In this document: positions 62,679 through 64,000 of the stretch, piece after piece | How positions within the stretch are numbered: position 1 is the stretch's first letter | Layout: every line of letters begins with the position of its first letter | Source: CAVRUD01 sp963849635 | GTDB lineage: Bacteria > Chloroflexota > Chloroflexia > Thermomicrobiales > UBA6265 | Length of the DNA: 64,000 nucleotides | Assembly: GCA_963849635.1 (NCBI GenBank) | Contig: CAWKIA010000004.1 | Coordinates: 23,421 to 87,420, forward strand | Direction: 5' to 3' | Notes under the pieces: generated by a model | Told to the model about the DNA's origin: nothing | Database searches by the model: none | The model's input: only the letters and a program-made list of their open reading frames with translations | Position numbers and translations under genes: made by a program

Positions 62679-63329
62679 ATGAGCGAGCCCGAAGCATTTC
62701 ACGGCAGTCAGGCGAGTCCGGCAAGCCAGATCGGTCAGCTCGACCGGCCAGGCCAACCCGCCCAGCAAGCCCGGCGAAAGGACGCCGCCCGGAACCGGCT
62801 GAAGATCATCGCCGCCGCCCGGTCGGTCCTGATCGCGCACGGGTTCGGGGCCGACATGCGCACGATCGCGCGGGAAGCCGGCGTCGGCGTCGGCACGCTC
62901 TACCGCCACTTCCCCTCGCGCGAGCACCTGATCAACGAGATCCTCGATCCCGACCTCGCCGCCCTGACCCGGATCGGCTTACCGCCCGGCCTCCCGGCCG
63001 CCACCGCCCTGGAGCAGTACGCCCGCACAATCATCCCCGAGATCGCCGGCAACCGCTGCGTGATCGAGATCCTCACCCGCGCCGACATCACCGACCCCGA
63101 GCTGGACCTCTTCCTGGCCCACCTGCGCACCATCGGCGCCGAGGCCCTCGTCCGCTCCGCCCAGGATCACTCGCTTCACCCTGGAATAACGCCCGACGAC
63201 ATCGCCTATCACATCCTCGCCCTGGTCCGCATCATCCAACTCACCCGCACGTCCTCCCCCGACCCCTGGGAACACCACCTGGCGCTTACGCTGTCCGCAC
63301 TCTCTTCTCCCAATCGGATCACTGGCTAG
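62679..63329 (+). CDS. TetR-family transcriptional regulator
   Basis: 216 residues. After a 35-residue polar extension (EAFHGSQASPASQIGQLDRP) comes the TetR HTH: AARNRLKIIAAARSVLIAHG, then MRTIAREAGVGVGTLYRHFP and SREHLINEI. The C-terminal helices form the ligand domain. It is divergent from the MFS transporter with a 133-bp gap, so it likely represses both until a drug-like ligand binds. The nucleotide sequence of the extension has loose GGCAAGC/CCAGGCC repeats. Confidence 0.85.
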   Translation: MSEPEAFHGSQASPASQIGQLDRPGQPAQQARRKDAARNRLKIIAAARSVLIAHGFGADMRTIAREAGVGVGTLYRHFPSREHLINEILDPDLAALTRIGLPPGLPAATALEQYARTIIPEIAGNRCVIEILTRADITDPELDLFLAHLRTIGAEALVRSAQDHSLHPGITPDDIAYHILALVRIIQLTRTSSPDPWEHHLALTLSALSSPNRITG

Positions 63330-63401
63330 CGTCGAACATTGGAATAGTCGCCACATGTAGAGACAGAGAGATGCATCCAACTCTCGTATTCGCGGGCGAG
63401 G

Positions 63402-64000
63402 CTACGAAATCTGTGCCGAAGCTAAGTTCGCCTCGCCCACAGCGTTTGGCAACGTCCGTGGAAGGCGTTCTGTTCGCTCGCGTTCGAGCGCGTCCATGAT
63501 CAGGTGGAACAATTGGTCGGGCCGATTGGTGATGCCGAAGGCATAGCCGGGTACACCACGCTCTTCCCTGAAGTCCCCGATATAGAAGATGGTCCTGCGA
63601 TACAGATTGGCCATGCGCATCTCGTCGAGAAGCTGAAAACCGGGTTTTGGAGGGGATGTCCGCGTGGCGTTCGCCGGCTCCTCCGTCCGCAGGACCGGTC
63701 CACCGGCTGGCTCGTCCCGGTCAATATCCGTGATGACGGCATCGAATAAGGAGCTTCGCAGCATTCCCAGCGCCTGCCCAGTGGTCCGCGCGACATCAAC
63801 GCGGATGCCAAAGGCGTTCATCACCGCACGCTCGGCGTTGTTCCATTCCGGGTGATCGTCAACCCAAAGGACTCGGGCACCTTCCAACATCGGGGCCACC
63901 CACCGCGCCCGCGCCAGGACTTCGGTGCGATCATCCTCGCTCACCTGAACATGCTTCTGCTGCACCGCGGCATCGAGGTCCGCTCGAGCGAACGTCCCCT
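63402..64000 (-). CDS. Receiver-like domain protein (partial at the right edge)
   Basis: The frame is open to the edge, so the start is unknown; a GTG (63965) or an upstream codon is possible. The visible 199 residues contain a receiver-like fold: ARVLWVDDHPEWNNAERAVM with the acidic pair, LFDAVITDIDRDEPAGGPVL with the phospho-acceptor aspartate, and TIFYIGDFREERGVPGYAFG in the place of the T/K region (no lysine at the usual site). Preceding residues (ARARWVAPMLEG) may link to an effector-associated domain. It may be a degenerate receiver used for protein contacts. Confidence 0.7.
   Translation of the reverse strand, partial: GTFARADLDAAVQQKHVQVSEDDRTEVLARARWVAPMLEGARVLWVDDHPEWNNAERAVMNAFGIRVDVARTTGQALGMLRSSLFDAVITDIDRDEPAGGPVLRTEEPANATRTSPPKPGFQLLDEMRMANLYRRTIFYIGDFREERGVPGYAFGITNRPDQLFHLIMDALERERTERLPRTLPNAVGEANLASAQIS

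Overview
The window is GC-rich bacterial DNA. Several features point to the Chloroflexota, most likely a Thermomicrobiales-type genome: many secreted proteins with a processed N-terminus resembling AQDATPVA, numerous small cupin, cupredoxin-like and SnoaL-like proteins, an ECF sigma factor coupled to a membrane beta-propeller protein, F420-type luciferase-fold oxidoreductases, and GerMN and MptB-like proteins. This is inference from gene content; no rRNA or tRNA gene was recognised. Many genes are broken by single-base frameshifts while their protein sequence stays well conserved on both sides. That suggests an error-prone consensus at least as much as real gene decay. Where I join frames, the entry says so.

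Layout. 1-6.6 kb: an ECF sigma factor with its overlapping membrane partner, an F420-type oxidoreductase, a chimeric sigma fragment, and two insertion sequences (a decayed DDE/IS4-like element and an ISKra4-like element with clean 15-bp ends). 6.6-16.5 kb: mostly metabolic genes (D-amino acid dehydrogenase, an S9-like protein without its catalytic serine, a ureohydrolase, an AT-rich YdeI gene, an MptB-like glycosyltransferase, dapF). 17-22.3 kb: secreted proteins and an orphan peptide-binding protein with many frameshifts, followed by an extreme poly-G tract that may be an assembly artefact. 22.4-26.3 kb: a RAYT transposase remnant, an ABC-2 exporter pair and a patatin-like lipase.

27.2-40.2 kb is the most unusual part. 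It begins with a nested inverted-repeat element enclosed by two complementary heptanucleotide arrays. Two diverged DsrE/SaoD-like genes flank it, both damaged. Inside are four copies of a hairpin-bearing repeat that lie between gene cassettes: YihY, pentapeptide and methyltransferase genes; a Tat-exported protein with 46 cysteines; and a roughly 1,380-residue tandem-repeat adhesin ending in LPNTG plus a membrane anchor.

40.2-52.5 kb: ferritin-like, GerMN/Gmad2, DinB, Gfo/Idh/MocA, molybdopterin-fold, response-regulator and zinc-peptidase genes. A CPA1 Na+/H+ antiporter there has a structured leader with a terminator-like hairpin, a candidate riboswitch. 52.8-64 kb: a large XRE/STAND-ATPase regulator, formamidase, two MFS transporters (one divergent from a TetR regulator), an SDR dehydrogenase with a terminator in its leader, two toxin-antitoxin-like modules, and a receiver-like protein running off the right edge.

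No CRISPR array or complete prophage was seen. The best candidates for something undescribed are the repeat-delimited cassette region (28.3-39.8 kb), the nested array/inverted-repeat element (27.23-27.67 kb) and the antiporter leader RNA (47.75-47.83 kb).
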